From positions 6,932,502 through 6,996,501 of the forward strand of contig JAQNBH010000005.1 in the NCBI GenBank assembly GCA_028752905.1: a stretch of 64,000 nucleotides of DNA, in the 5' to 3' direction. Below are positions 10,713 to 25,700 of this stretch, piece by piece. This DNA comes from Cladorhizidae sp. MBARI D1340-BT2 (Eukaryota > Porifera > Demospongiae > Poecilosclerida > Cladorhizidae). Under the pieces are notes generated by a model that saw nothing but the letters and a program-made list of their open reading frames with translations, was not told where the DNA came from and did not search any database. A program made the translations under genes and the position numbers. Within the stretch, counting starts at the first letter, position 1, and each line of letters starts with the position of its first letter.

Positions 10713-13700
10713 GTAAGAATTAAGTTCTTCTTTTAACATAGACTTTCAAGGCTACTTATATAATATTGGTTTGTAGCTGCTGAATTTAGGCAGACGAGTA
10801 CAAACAAAGCATGGTATTATGTGAGCCTCTAGTCGTAGAATAGGAGATAAATGTTCAGACTAGAGTAACTAAACGTAACTTAAGCTTTGTAACTTGTGCT
10901 TTGTACAATTGGAGTGCTTAGCAAGCACAAGAGGCATGCTAATTGCAAGCAATAATGGTGTGAGCTTATAATGGTGTGAGCTTATACTCTAATAGCCTCC
11001 GATGTTTAGACAAGCAGGAATGCCTACTTTGCATCATGTAATTTATACTTTGGTGACATACATAAAAAGTCAGCCAAGGTGTTCTATGTAATAGTCCACC
11101 ACCCTAATTTAAATGCCAGAGGCTATGAAGTTAATGCCCAAGGATCAGTCCCCAGTGCTCTCTATATAATCCAGTATAAACTAGTGTGCAAGCAAGGATA
11201 CATGGTACTATAATGCAGGAAGATTTAGGACCTACAACTAATGTTTTCCATCGTTCCCTTGGATAAATCTTATATAGACCTGTTTGGGGTTATTGAATAC
11301 TTTCTTTGTGCTACCATTATCAAGTCTGCAAAAATGCCAATGAAGTGGTGAAAAGTCTGCTCAGAACATCGGTTTTTCATTCAACCTAACAGTCTCTGCT
11401 GGCATAAGGCATTGTCAGAGCACCAAGAAGGTTGTGCTTTCCATCATTTTTTGCACACTCAGCATTTTCACAACAGCTATTGCCTAACTCTTGTGGGTGT
11501 GGTTTGTTGTGTCATGCGTGTTGAGAAATAGAAGAGGTCTGATGTTGCGCTGATCCCATATGCATGTAAGGTAAGGTGTGTTCATTAGCATTACTTCGCC
11601 ACACAGCCTGGCACTTGTCGGCCATTTAAAAATAAGGAGAAGTTCGTGGAAATATTGAGCCAACCTCGAACAGCTGTCTAGCTCGAGGATCATTTTAGCG
11701 AAGATAAAAGAAAGGAGAGAAAGCTATTCTAGTATGATTAATTAAGCGGCGATCTTTCAGGAGGGGTCTTTTAGAAGCTCTACCCTTGCCTGAAACCAAA
11801 CCATGATGCTTTTTGAAGAGGTGGAAGCTGGTAGGGAAATGGGTTTGTGCTGAACTTTGGAGGTGCATTGATTGAGTGGGTATGGCTGTCTCTTACCTGC
11901 TTGGGACATCTTATTGCTGGTGGATTTAGGTAAGGTATGCGACATATGTAGGAAGCTGGATAACTGAAAGGGAGATTGTCTTGTTTGGAAGCCTCATCGG
12001 ACACACCCGGTAACTCGACACATATTGGGCGCAATATTATTCCACTGCAGGCTAGTTCTTATGCGTGTTTGTGCTTTAGCTCCAGTCAATAAGGATGGGA
12101 GGAGAGGATTAGCTACAGTCAGTAAGGGTGGGAGGAGAGGGTTAGCTCCTGTCAGTAAGGGTGGGAGGAGAGGGTTAGCTCCAGTCAGTAAGGGTGGGAG
12201 GAGAGGGTTAGCTCCAGTCAGTAAGGGTGGGAGGAGAGGGTTAGCTCCAGTCAGTAAGGGTGGGAGGAGAGGGTTAGCTCCAGTCAGTAAGGGTGGGAGG
12301 AGAGGGTTAGCTCCAGTCAGTAAGGGTGGGAGGAGAGGGTTAGCTACAGTCAGTAAGAGTGGGAGGAGAGGGTTAGCTACAGTCAGTAAGGATGGGAGGA
12401 GAGGGTTAGCTACAGTCAGTAAGGGTGGGAGGAGAGGGTTAGCTCCAGTCAGTAAGGGTGGGAGGAGAGGGTTAGCTCCTGTCAGTAAGGGTGGGAGGAG
12501 AGGGTTAGCTCCAGTCAGTAAGGATGGGAGGAGAGGGTTAGCTCCAGTCAGTAAGGATGGGAGGAGAGGGTTAGCTACAGTCAGTAAGGGTGGGAGGAGA
12601 GGGTTAGCTACAGTCAGTAAGAGTGGGAGGAGAGGGTTAGCTCCAGTCGGTAAGGGTGGGAGGAGAGGGTTAGCTCCAGTCAGTAAGGGTGGGAGGAGAG
12701 GGTTAGCTCCAGTCGGTAAGGGTGGGAGGAGAGGGTTAGCTCCAGTCAGTAAGGGTGGGAGGAGAGGGTTAGCTCCTGTCAGTAAGAGTGGGAGGAGAGG
12801 GTTAGCTACAGTCAGTAAGAGTGGGAGGAGAGGGTTAGCTACAGTCAGTAAGAGTGGGAGGAGAGGGTTAGCTCCAGTCAGTAAGAGTGGGAGGAGAGGG
12901 GGAGGGGATTGTGGTTGTCCATTTCAAGTCTTGTCCAGCGGTGCCATCAGCTGTCCAAAGTTTAAAGTTGTTGCCTGCCTAACCCTATCCCTTGCCCTGG
13001 TCTTAGCCTTGTACCCTAACCCTAGCCTTGCCCTGGCCTTAGCCTTAAATCTTTGCCCTAGCCATGACCTTATGTCTTAACCCTAGCCCTTGCCCTGGCC
13101 TTAGCCTTATATCCTAGCCCTAGCCCTTGCTCTGGCCTTGCCTTATATCCTAGCCCTAGCCTTAGCCTTAGCCTTATATCCTAACAAACCCTAGCCCTAG
13201 CCCTTGCTCTGGCCTTAGCCTTATATCCTAACCCTTGCCCTAGCCCTAGCCCTGGCCTTAGCCTTATCCTAACCCTAGCCCTTGCTCTGGCCTTAGCCTT
13301 ATATTCCTTGCCCTGGCCTTAGTCTTACATCCCTACCCCTGAGCAAGAACACTGAACTTTGCATATCCATGGATGCTCCCAATTGGACCACTGGATATAT
13401 GCTTTAGTTGTGTGCTTAGATTGGCATATTGAACACATGGATTATGAGCTCTCTAGCACGTGCATACATAGAAGCCAGTCTCCAACAGCTGACAGTTGAC
13501 CCATCTATATAAGGGTGTGTCGTATAGGAAATTGAGGCTGAGTAGTATACTATTAGAATACTAATATGCAGGGATGGTTATGCTCTGTATTCTTGTATTT
13601 AAAGTAATTTATGTTTGGCTATACAGTGGACCCTCGCTTATCCAGATATCTTTAATCGGAAACCTCACAAATCCGAATCGCACTTGCACATGTGCTCAGC

Positions 13701-16700
13701 CCACTCTTCCAATAATTACAGAAATTATGCGCACATGCATGCTTTTTATAGGCAACTGCAGCGAAATAGCTCTCGTGGAAAGAAAGCACACAAATGCTTA
13801 GCAGTCGAGCAGAATGTCGAAATTTTGGATCAGATATTGGAAAGTAGAGCTATAAGCTTCTGTCTGAACAGTATGGAGCAGCCATAAAGAAAAAGGACAG
13901 TGAGTTGAGAGCTTACAAAAGAAAGCTGACAGAGATGGGAGGCAGCAGAGAAGTGAGGACTATGAAGATTGGAAGAGATCAGGAGTTGGAAGAAAGAGTG
14001 TTTCTATGGTTCAGATTTCTTTCCATCTATCACCAATTATATGCTGCACATTGTGAGTCTGTTTCTATTTGAAGTATCAGCCATGCAGAAACCTATTAAG
14101 AAAACAATATAAACATAAGGATATTCATACGTCAGTAATCACTAACCTGAAGTCCCCAGGCTACTCGGATTAGTGAGGGTCTACTGTAGTCTGTGAACTT
14201 GCAGAATAGTGGCTGTATTATGCGAAGGTATTTGTATGCTCTACTTATAGAATACTAGTGTGGTATATTAAAAAAATACTAACGTGTTATGCTCAATGCA
14301 CTTGTAAACGCTAACATTTCTATATTATGTTGTGCTTGTATACTGAAGAAGACTAATATGCAGGCAGATAATGGCAGCAGCTTATGCTGTGTACAACCTG
14401 TTATTATGTGGAGGTAATTTGCTGTAATTTCATAGAATACTAACATCACGTCGCTGGTAGAGGGGCCGCAGAACGTCATGTTGCAAGACAATCATCACCT
14501 CGTGGTTGGCCCACTTCCCTTCGTCAAAATCCCTCCCGGTCACTACTGCTCTATCTTTAACCCCATCAACAAGAGGTAACCATCTCAGACTCCTTAATAG
14601 ACCACTTGATTATTATTCCTGTTTCTAGCGAGCCGCTTCAGGAAGGAAAGCAGTGCAATTTAAAGTTCGGATATAAAGAAGTTCGATTCTTCGGAGTATG
14701 TACTTTTTAATAGAATTATTGTATTGTTGGTTTGGAATTCCTTTTGCCTTCATTATTGTGTTGCCTTCATTATTGTGTTGCCTTCATTATTGTGTTGCCT
14801 TCATTATTGTGTTGCCTTCATTATTGTGTTGCCTTCATTATTGTGTTGCCTTCATTATTGTGTTGCCTTCATTATTGTGTTGCCTTCATTATTGTGTTGC
14901 CTTCATTATTGTGTTGCCTTCATTATTGTGTTGCCTTCATTATTGTGTTGCCTTCATTATTGTGTTGCCTTCATTATTGTGTTTTGTTTTGTGTGTAGGA
15001 ACCGTTTCCTCTGTACCCGGGAGAATCCTTGGACGGAGCACCATCAGGCAGTAATGATTTAAAGAGGGTGTGGCAAGGGGTGTGTCTTTCTGAAGATAAC
15101 AGTAGTAGCTAGCCACATGATTATCTCCAAGCTGGGGTGTGTGGTCTGTAATGACAATTGCAAGTCAGGGGATCCTCTCCTTACTGTGAGATATTTCTTT
15201 TTCTATACAGTTTCACATAATTTGGTACCTTTTCCCCACATGAGGTAAAGGATTCCGAGATAGCAACAGGAAGCTCAGGGGGGGGGGGAAGTAGGTATAA
15301 TGACCAGATGAATTTTTTTTGCGTCTTTCAGAGTACCACCTTGCTTTGAAAAAGCTCCCTGTCGTCAAGGCTAATCATGGACTGCACCTTCGTGCTCTGG
15401 TGGCCATTGAGGCAGACGAGACTGGAACTGCTCGAAAAGTCGGGGATGAGTGGCAGTGCATTGGACCCACCACTTACCTGCCTCAATCAGAAGTGGTACG
15501 TACAATTAGCGTTTCTTGTGTCCTCGTGCCAAGCACACTGTGAGTCCCTCTATCAGGTCTGTGAACAGACTTTGTAGTTGTGTACATAGCTTCAAAGATA
15601 GCTCTCTCTCTCCCTCTCTCTACATGGACATGCTTTTAGTACAACTTTGTTTAAGGCCAAATACTTACTCTTGAAAACATGCGAGACCATAAACCGGATT
15701 TTCAGGTCTGACCTGCTGGAGTGAGAGCCTACATGACTTTTCAAGCTATTACAATGGCAGTAGGATGCCATTTTTTCCTTTCTTTCTTTTCCCTAGGAAT
15801 ATAAAATGGTAACTGCGCTAAGTAGCCATTTTGTGATTATTTTGTCTGTACATGTTATATATAATGAGTGTGTGTGCATATGTATATATAATATAATATA
15901 ACTTATGTATTCACTTATTGCCAATGTAATTCGGTTACTCTATTGCCTAACCCCACTTTGTGCAACGCATGAAGAACGCAGGACACCATATTCACTCAAA
16001 TAGAAGTCGCAACTTCTATTTAAACTATCGTAGGTTACGACAATGCACGCAGCCACACAAGTGCTGCAGTATAGCGCTTGCATAGTCGGGTGGGAAGACT
16101 ACCTTTTGCCTCTGATCTGCTGAATCAAAGGGCATTGCGCTGGAACGATTGAGTCATTGCGGCTTTGTTTATTAACACTATTGACTTAGAGCGAGCTGCA
16201 GTCAGTTACTGAGTTCCTGATCGCTATCATTATCGAGGAGTTTATTCAGTTCAATCCCTTCTTCATCTTCCTCCTCCTTCATGGAGGTTAATGAACCTTC
16301 TACACCATTGTCACTCTCTTCCAACAGCTGGTGAGTGGCTTCAGCAATGGCTAGAGCTGCTACTCTCATTCTTGAGGCAGTGGTGAATCACTCCATCTTC
16401 ATATCCTTTCACCTTCACAGATACTCCGCAAGCACAGAAGGATTTCTTTGCCAACTCGACAGCTTCTACAGTGCACGTAGTGAAAGAGATTCACCGACTG
16501 CACGCTAGTGCTAGTTACTATAATCAACTGGGTGTGCTACTATTGGAAGACTGCATTTTCAAGTGCGACTTCTATTTAAATGAATATGGTAGACAGTGCT
16601 TATTTCTAGCAATGGCCACACACGCACACCAGCAGTTACTTACAACTTAGTGCGACCAGCAACTCTGCCAGTGTTGTGCAGTAGGAAGAAGATGAGCAAG

Positions 16701-19700
16701 GTTCATACACTTCCTGTTCATAGGTTCATACACTTCCTGTTCATAGGTTCATACACTTCCTGTTCATAGGTTCATACATACACTTCCTGTTCAAAGGTTC
16801 ATACACTTCCTGTTCATAGGTTCATACACTTCCTGTTCATAGGTTCATACACTTCCTGTTCATAGGTTCATACACTTCCTGTTCAAAAGTTCATACACTT
16901 CCTGTTCATAGGTTCATACACTTCCTGTTCATTGGTTCATACACTTCCTGTTCATAGGTTCATACATACACTTCCTGTTCAAAGGTTCATACACTTCCTG
17001 TTCATAGGTTCATACACTTCCTGTTCATAGGTTCATACACTTCCTGTTCATAGGTTCATATACTTCCTGTTCATAGGTTCATACACTTCCTGTTCATAGG
17101 TTCATACACTTCCTGTTCATAGGTTCATACACTTCCTGTTCAAAAGTTCATACACTTCCTGTTCATAGGTTCATACACTTCCTGTTCATTGGTTCATACA
17201 CTTCCTGTTCATAGGTTCATACATACACTTCCTGTTCAAAGGTTCATACACTTCCTGTTCATAGGTTCATACACTTCCTGTTCATAGGTTCATACACTTC
17301 CTGTTCATAGGTTCATACACTTCCTGTTCATAGGTTCATACACTTCCTGTTCATAGGTTCATACACTTCCTGTTCATAGGTTCATACATACACTTCCTGT
17401 TCAAAGGTTCATACACTTCCTGTTCATAGGTTCATACACTTCCTGTTCATGGGTTCATACACTTCCTGTTCATAGGTTCATACACTTCCTGTTCATAGGT
17501 TCATACACTTCCTGTTCATAGGTGAGGACAGGAAGGTCTTGGAATTACCTGAATTTGTGCAGTCTTGTGAAGAACAGTGAAGAGTTGAATACCACTGTCT
17601 CTGTGAAATAGTAAACTTTAGCGTTGTTGCGAATGTTATAGAGCTCCAAATATAGCACAAATGCTCATGAATAAATTCATGTCGTTTTTCCCCCTTTTTT
17701 CTGGAACTTGAGGAAGTAGTGCTCCATTTTGACAGTTCTTGTTGGTGATGACCCTTTACCATTTACCACAAACTGGTTTGGTAATTGATCAAGAAATAGT
17801 TTTTAAATTGCCCCAATGACCTTTAAAATGTTTATGAGAAACTTAAAGCTTCTGCGTTGAATAGGTCACACACCATGTGGTAAAGGGTAAAAAAGGTTAA
17901 AGGTCATTCCATGTGTTAAAGAGCACCAAAAGTTAATGATCAAACTGTCTGGTAAAGGATAATCAAGGTTAAAGGGCACCTAATGTGGTAAAGGATGTTA
18001 ATGGTTAAAAGTTAAATATTGTTTTGACTTGTGCGTGTGTGTGTGTTCAAAGAACACTTCAACATATGCATGGTATTTTTATAAACTACGAGGTTGTTGC
18101 ATGTTAAGTATGCATTAGAATCCCAAGGAAGTCAGCTTGGAAATGGCCTGGCTTTGAAGCTACACAGGTGCTTTATTTACCCCTTTGCACCTGTGGTGTG
18201 CATAATCGTATGAGCAATAGGTGCGATTTATAGTCTGCTGAAGACATGCCCACTTCCAAATGCTGTCAAACCAGTTGCTTTGATAAGCCATCAATGGATT
18301 CGACAATATTAAACAAAAAGTTAGAGTACATGTAGGTTTGTATTAGAGTAAGTTAGATTAGAATAAGTTAGATTAGAATTGATTCATATTAAAGTGAGTT
18401 ATATTAGAGTGGCAGAATATTCACATTTGTGTGGCATATTAGAGTGGGTTCGTATTTTGAGTGGCTTCTATTAGTGCGTATTCAAGTTCTGTTAGAGTGG
18501 ATTCATATTAAAGGAGAGCGGCTTCTATCAGAGTTGAGAGTTCTGTCTTATTGAAGTGGAATCTATTGTAGTAGATTCATATTAGAGTGGCCTTCTATTA
18601 ATGTGGGTGCATATTAGAGTGGCCTTCTATTAATGTGGGTGCATATTAGAGTGGCCTTCTATTAATGTGGGTGCATATTAGAGTGGCCTTCTATTAGTGT
18701 GGGTGCATATTAGAGTGGCCTTCTATTAATGTGGGTGCATATTAGAGTGGCCTTCTATTAATGTGGGTGCATATTAGAGTGGCCTTCTATTAATGTGGGT
18801 GCATATTAGAGTGGCCTTCTATTAATGTGGGTGCATATTAGTGGCCTTCTATTAATGTGGGTACATATTAGAGTGACCTTCTATTAATGTGGGTGCATAT
18901 TAGAGTGGCCTTCTATTAATGTGGGTGCATATTAGAGTGGCCTTCTATTAATGTGGGTGCATATTAGATGTGGCCTTCTATTAATGTGGGTGCATATTAG
19001 AGTAGGGTTAGCTCATTTAAAATCTCCTTCACTTCAGGAAGTGGTGCGTCACGTAGCTCCGGAGATAATAGCCCCCAACTGTGCCCTCCGGCTGAGGGCC
19101 AAGCAGAACCTGACGGACATGAAAGGAACTCATTACTACACGGGAGAGGAGTGGCTAGTCAGGGATGTGGGGGCCTACCTGACAGGCGTGTTTGAAGAGG
19201 TGGGGAGGAAACTCATTGCTGTTTGTCAGAGAAGACTTTGGTGAGTTCTTGGTTGACAGTATGGTCTTCCTCATGCAGGTGGTGGACAGAATGAAGGCCC
19301 ACACACTGTCGGCTCTAGAGGCACTGCACGTGAGGTCTCTCTCCAATCACACTGACCAGTTTGGAGTGGACAGGTAATCACAATGAGGGGCTCATGAGCT
19401 ATCAGGCGTGGATGTTAAATCTTTCAGTGGTCCTAAGATACTGTGTAGGAGATGTTTTCCTGAGGTCATACACTTGCAGGTGGTCTGACCGAATAGTTCA
19501 CGGGGGGGGGGGGGGGGGGGGGGGGAATGTTTGTGTGGTGTGTAGTAGAAACCACACTGGGCGCTGGTGCTAGGTAACTGTGAGCGCAGTAAGTATTAAA
19601 CGTCTCAAGAACATCCCCCTAGACAATTAACTCACTCACCTCCGCAAGCACCATATGGTGTTTGTCAATCGGGAAAAACTTGCGCACAATCGTTTATGGA

Positions 19701-22700
19701 CCATAATTTTGTACTGAGTGTTCTATTTATCCCTTTATTTCCTGTTCTATTTATACACCTTATTCCCTCCAGACTTTAATTCACACCACACGTGTCCTCC
19801 TGACTTTAATTCACACCACACATGTCCTCCTGACTTTAATTCACACCACACGTGTCCTCCTGACTTTAACTCACACCACACATGTCCTCCTGATTAATTC
19901 ACACCACACACATCCTCCTGACTTTAATTCACACCACACGTGTCCTCCTGACTTTAACTCACACCACACATGTCCTCCTGACTTTAACTCACACCACACG
20001 TGTCCTCCTGACTTTAATTCACACCACACATGACCTCCTGACTTTAATTCACACTACACGTGTCCTCCTGACTTTAATTCACACCACACGTGTCCTCCTG
20101 ACTTTAACTTACACCACACATGTCCTCCTGACTTTAATTCACACCACACATGTCCTCCTGACTTTAACTCACACCACACGTCCTCCTGACTTTAATTCAC
20201 GCCACACGTGTCCTCCTGACTTTAATTCACACCACACACATCCTCCGGACTTTAATTCACACCACACATGTTCTCCTGACTTTAATTCACACCACACACA
20301 TCCTCCAGACTTTAATTCACACCACACATGTCCTCCTGACTTTAACTCACACCACACGTGTCCTCCTGACTTTAATTCACACCACACGTGTCCTCCTGAC
20401 TTTAATTCACACCACACGTGTCCTCCTGACTTTAATTCACACCACACATGTCCTCTTGACTTTAATTCACACCACACATGTCCTCCTGACTTTAATTCAC
20501 ACCACACACATCCTCCAGACTTTAATTCACACCACACATGTCCTCCTGACTTTAATTCACACCACACGTGTCCTCCTGACTTTAATTCACACCACACGTG
20601 TCCTCCTGACTTTAACTCACACCACACGTGTCCTCCTGACTTTAATTCACACCACATTCTGCAGGCGTATCGGAGCCGAGTGGCTGGTGACGGAGGCTGA
20701 CACAGAAGCTTACATCCCTGACATCACAGAGGTAGTTGAATCTGTCTAGTGTTTCAACACATTATAAATATAATCACAGAAACAATAGCAAGGTTATTGG
20801 CATGTGATTAGGTGGGAGGCTCCCAGAATCTGTGTGTGTGTGTTTATATACACACACCCTGTGCTGTCAACTGGTGTGTGTATATATATACATATATATA
20901 TATATATATAAATGAGATTGAGATACTGTTTGGACCACAAAAATGACTAGAAAGTCAGTATATACTAACCAAGTACGTCGTTGCAATAAAAAGTGAGATG
21001 CTGTGTGGAAAATATCCTACTAATAATAGTAATGAGTCAAATGCAGTTGCAAGGCTATCACTATTGAGCTCGAAGACTGCTCTGTCATGCAAGCAGCAGA
21101 AGAGCAACAAATATCTGAGAGGAGAGGAAACCTACGTTCATCGAACAAACTTGGCTTCACTTTCTGCCGGTGCATGCGCCTTCTTTTGACCTTATATGTG
21201 GTTATGGGTTATTGGCTTTAATTTAGGAGGGTCCAGTTGATAGTTTCAAAGTACTGGAGGCCACCGGGAAGCAGCGAAGGTGAACCTGATGTACCTACTT
21301 GCAGTGGCAGGCGTGCAGTAGCCTTGGAGAAGTGATTCAGGCCCTACAACAGGTGGAGCAGTGTGGGATTCCAGCAGCGATATCCCTTTTCATTGTTGCC
21401 ATTCAACGGAAGTAGTTGTTTTCTTGACACGTTGTGTGCGTCACCCCCTGTACTGTTCACTCTGTGTGAGGTGAAGGTGTGAGCTGCTCAGGAGGGCTGC
21501 CGTGTTCAGCCATCAGCTCTCCTTGTTTGCCATTACAGGTGGTGTCTTGCACACAAACCCACCCAGTAATCGAGTACTATTAATCATGTGACTACACCCA
21601 GTAACCAAGACTATTAATCATGTGACTACACCCAGTAATCAAGACTATTAATCATGTGAATACACCCAGTAATCAATATTATTAATCATGTGAATACACC
21701 CAGTAATCATCATGTGAATTGTGAATACACCCAGTAATCAAGAGTATTAATCATGTGACTGCTAAGGATATGCTCCTAGAACAGCATATTCAGATTCACT
21801 GTTGTTAAAGAGAAACCCAGGGGAACTCCGTGCGTGCGTGCACACTCACACACAAACACATGCAAAGCTTGTCACATCATACACATGTAAGGCTGGGTCA
21901 CATTATGTATGTCACGTCATTCACATGTAAGGCTGGGTCACATTATGTATATCACACATGTAAGGCTGGGTCACATTATGTCACGTCAATCACATGTAAG
22001 GCTGGGTCACATTATGTCACGTCAATCACATGTAAGGCTGGGTCACATTATGTCACGTCAATCACATGTAAGGCTGGGTCACATTATGTTATGTCATACA
22101 CATGTAAGGCTGGGTCACATTATGTCACGTCATACACATAAGGCTGGGTCACATTATGTCACGTCAATCACATGTAAGGCTGGGTCACATTATGTCACGT
22201 CAATCACATGTAAGGCTGGGTCACATTATGTCACGTCAATCACATGTAAGGCTGGGTCACATTATGTTATGTCATGCACACGTAAGGCTGGGTCACATTA
22301 TGTCACGTCATACACATAAGGCTGGGTCACATTATGTCACGTCATACACATGTAAGCTGAATCACATTATGTCACGTCATACACATGTAAGGATGGGACA
22401 CATTATGTATGTCACGGCATTCACATGTAAGGATGGGTCACATGTCAAGTCATAAGTACACATGTAAGGCTGGGTCACATTATGTCACGTCATACACATG
22501 TGAGGCTGGGTCACATGTCACATCATACACATGTAAGGCTGGGTCACATTATGTCACATCATTCACATGTAAGGCTGGGTCACATTACACGTCATATACA
22601 TGTAAGGCTAGGTCACATTATGTCACATCATTCACATATAAGGCTGGGTCACATTATGTCACGTCATATACATGTAAGGCTGGGTCACATTATGTCACAT

Positions 22701-25700
22701 CATTCACATGTAAGGCTGGGTCACATTATGTCACGTCATACACATGTGAAGCAGGGTCACATGTCACATCATACATATGTAAGGCTGGGTCACATCATTC
22801 ACATGTAAGGCTGGGTCACATTATGTCACATACACATGTAAGGCTGGGTCACATTATGTCACATCATTCACATGTAAGGCTGGGTCACATTATGTCATGT
22901 CATACATATGTGAGGCTGGGTCACATTATGTCATGTCATACACATATAAGGCTAGGTCACATTATGTCACATCATGTCACATAACTTGAACAGAACTAGA
23001 TGCGATGAGATCGAACACGATGCAAAGTGGCATGTTGGATGTTCCCGATACTAAATTGACACATTGCTCATGCCTTGGGCCATTTTGTAAACTACCTTAT
23101 ACACTGCACCCACCACACCACACACACACCACACACATACCAAACACACACACGCGCGCCACATACCACACTCACGCATTCAGAGAGATAATAGCATTCT
23201 TTATACTATTAATATTAGGAGCCCAAAATGAAACACATATCTCAGCTAAAACCCACCTAGTGTCTTCTTAGCCATGTCAAGCGTTTGCAGCCATTATTAG
23301 CTCCCAAAAGATGCTTCCAGCTTGCCTCGAACTCTTCGCTGAAGTAGTGAACCCACGGACCTGAAAGGAACAAAAAATTGTTCTCGAGTTCCATCTTTTT
23401 TCCCCTCCTTTTTTCCTTTTTTTTTTTTTGACATGCTTTTGAATGCGACATGCGCCATCATTTAATGTTGACTTTGAACTTCAAACTTCTTGAAGATTTG
23501 CTGCCTTTGATCTTGTTTCTTGAGTCTAGAATGTAGGAAGGGCAGGTACATAGGTGACAATCATGAGCTCTATCTTGCTCTAGAAACAAGGGGAAATGGG
23601 TTGACTCTATGAAGGGCAGGTAGGTGACAATCATGAGCTCTATCTTGCTCTAGAAACAAGGGGAAATGGGTTGACTCTATGAAGGGCAGGTAGGTGACAA
23701 TCATGAGCTCTATCTTGCTCTAGAAACAAGGGGAAATGGGTTGACTCTATGAAGGGCAGGTAGGTAACAATCATGAGCTCTATCTTGCTCTAGAAACAAG
23801 GGAAAATGGGTTGACTCTATGAAGGGCAGGTAGGTAACAATCATGAGCTCTATCTTGCTCTAGAAACAAGGGGAAAGGGGTTGACTCTATGAAGGGCAGG
23901 TAGGTAACAATCATGAGTTCTATCTTGCTCTAGAAACAAGGGGAAATGGATTGACTAAGGGCAGGTAGGTGACAATCATGAGCTCTATCTTGCTCTAGAA
24001 ACAAGTTTAAAAGCAAAGGAAACAGATGTGTGCCACATGTGTATTTACTGATTATAACCAAGTGTAGGCAGTTGCACTGAAATTGTAATTAGTGACTCAT
24101 TGTAATTAGTGATGATTGCATAATTAATAATGATAGACACTTGGTGACTGGACTGGAATAATTATATATACATATAAGGATGTGTTGAGTGATCATGTGA
24201 CAGCTAGTTTGGACTGAGTTGAGTTGTTGTCTTGTCAGATATACAAACTTTGAATCCTTAAAGAGATGTTGATTCTTACAAGCAACATACAGTGTATATG
24301 CACACTCCACATAGAGCACTCCACAGAGACACTCCACATAGAGCACTCCACATAGAGCACTCCACATAGAGCACTCCACATAGAGCACTCCACATAGAGC
24401 ACTCCACATAGAGCACCCCACATAGAGCACCCCACATAGAGCACACCACATAGAGCACTCCACATAGAGCACCCCACATAGAGCACTCCACATAGAGCAC
24501 TCCACATAGAGCACTCCACATAGAGCACCCCACATAGAGCACCCCACATAGAGCACCCCACATAGAGCACCCCACATAGAGCACTCCACATAGAGCACAC
24601 CACATAGAGCACTCCACATAGAGCACTCCACATAGAGCACCCCACATAGAGCACCCCACATAGAGCACCCCACATAGAGCACTCCACATAGAGCACCCCA
24701 CATAGAGCACCCCACATAGAGCACCCCACATAGAGCACTCCACATAGAGCACACCACATAGAGCACTCCACATAGAGCACTCCACATAGAGCACCCCACA
24801 TAGAGCACCCCACATAGAGCACCCCACATAGAGCACCCCACATAGAGCACTCCACATAGAGCACCCCACATAGAGCACACCACATAGAGCACTCCACATA
24901 GAGCACCCCACATAGAGCACTCCACATAGAGCACTCCACATAGAGCACCCCACATAGAGCACCCCACATAGAGCACCCCACATAGAGCACCCCACATAGA
25001 GCACCCCACATAGAGCACCCCACATAGAGCACCCCACATAGAGCACCCCACATAGAGCACCCCACATAGAGCACCCCACATAGAGCACCCCACATAGAGC
25101 ACCCCACATAGAGCACTCCACATAGAGCACTCCACATAGAGCACCCCACATAGAGCACCCCACATAGAGCACTCCACATAGAGCACCCCACATAGAGCAC
25201 AGCACTCCACATAGAGCACTCCACTAGAGCACTCCACTAGAGCACTCCACATAGAGCACTCCACATAGAGCACTCCACATAGAGCACCCCACATAGAGCA
25301 CCCCACATAGAGCACTCCACATAGAGCACTCCACATAGAGCACCCCACATAGAGCACCCCACATAGAGCACCCCACATAGAGCACCCCACATAGAGCACC
25401 CCACATAGAGCACCCCACATAGAGCACCCCACAGAGAGCACTCCACATAGAGCACTCCACACAGAGCACTCCACACAGAGCACTCCACACAGAGCACTCC
25501 AATAGAGCACCCCACATAGAGCACTCCACATAGAGCACCCCACATAGAGCACTCCACATAGAGTACTCCACATAGAGCACTCCAATAGAGCACCCCAATA
25601 GAGCACCCCACAGAGAGCACCCCACATAGAGCACCCCACAGAGAGCACCCCCACATAGAGCACTCCACATAGAGCACTCCACATAGAGCACTCCAATAGA

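Noticed and set aside
12025..13080. 351-codon frame with an 11-residue Arg/Gly-rich period
   Set aside because: It follows a 33-bp minisatellite in MVP intron 1; no conserved domain, and the ends read into unrelated sequence.
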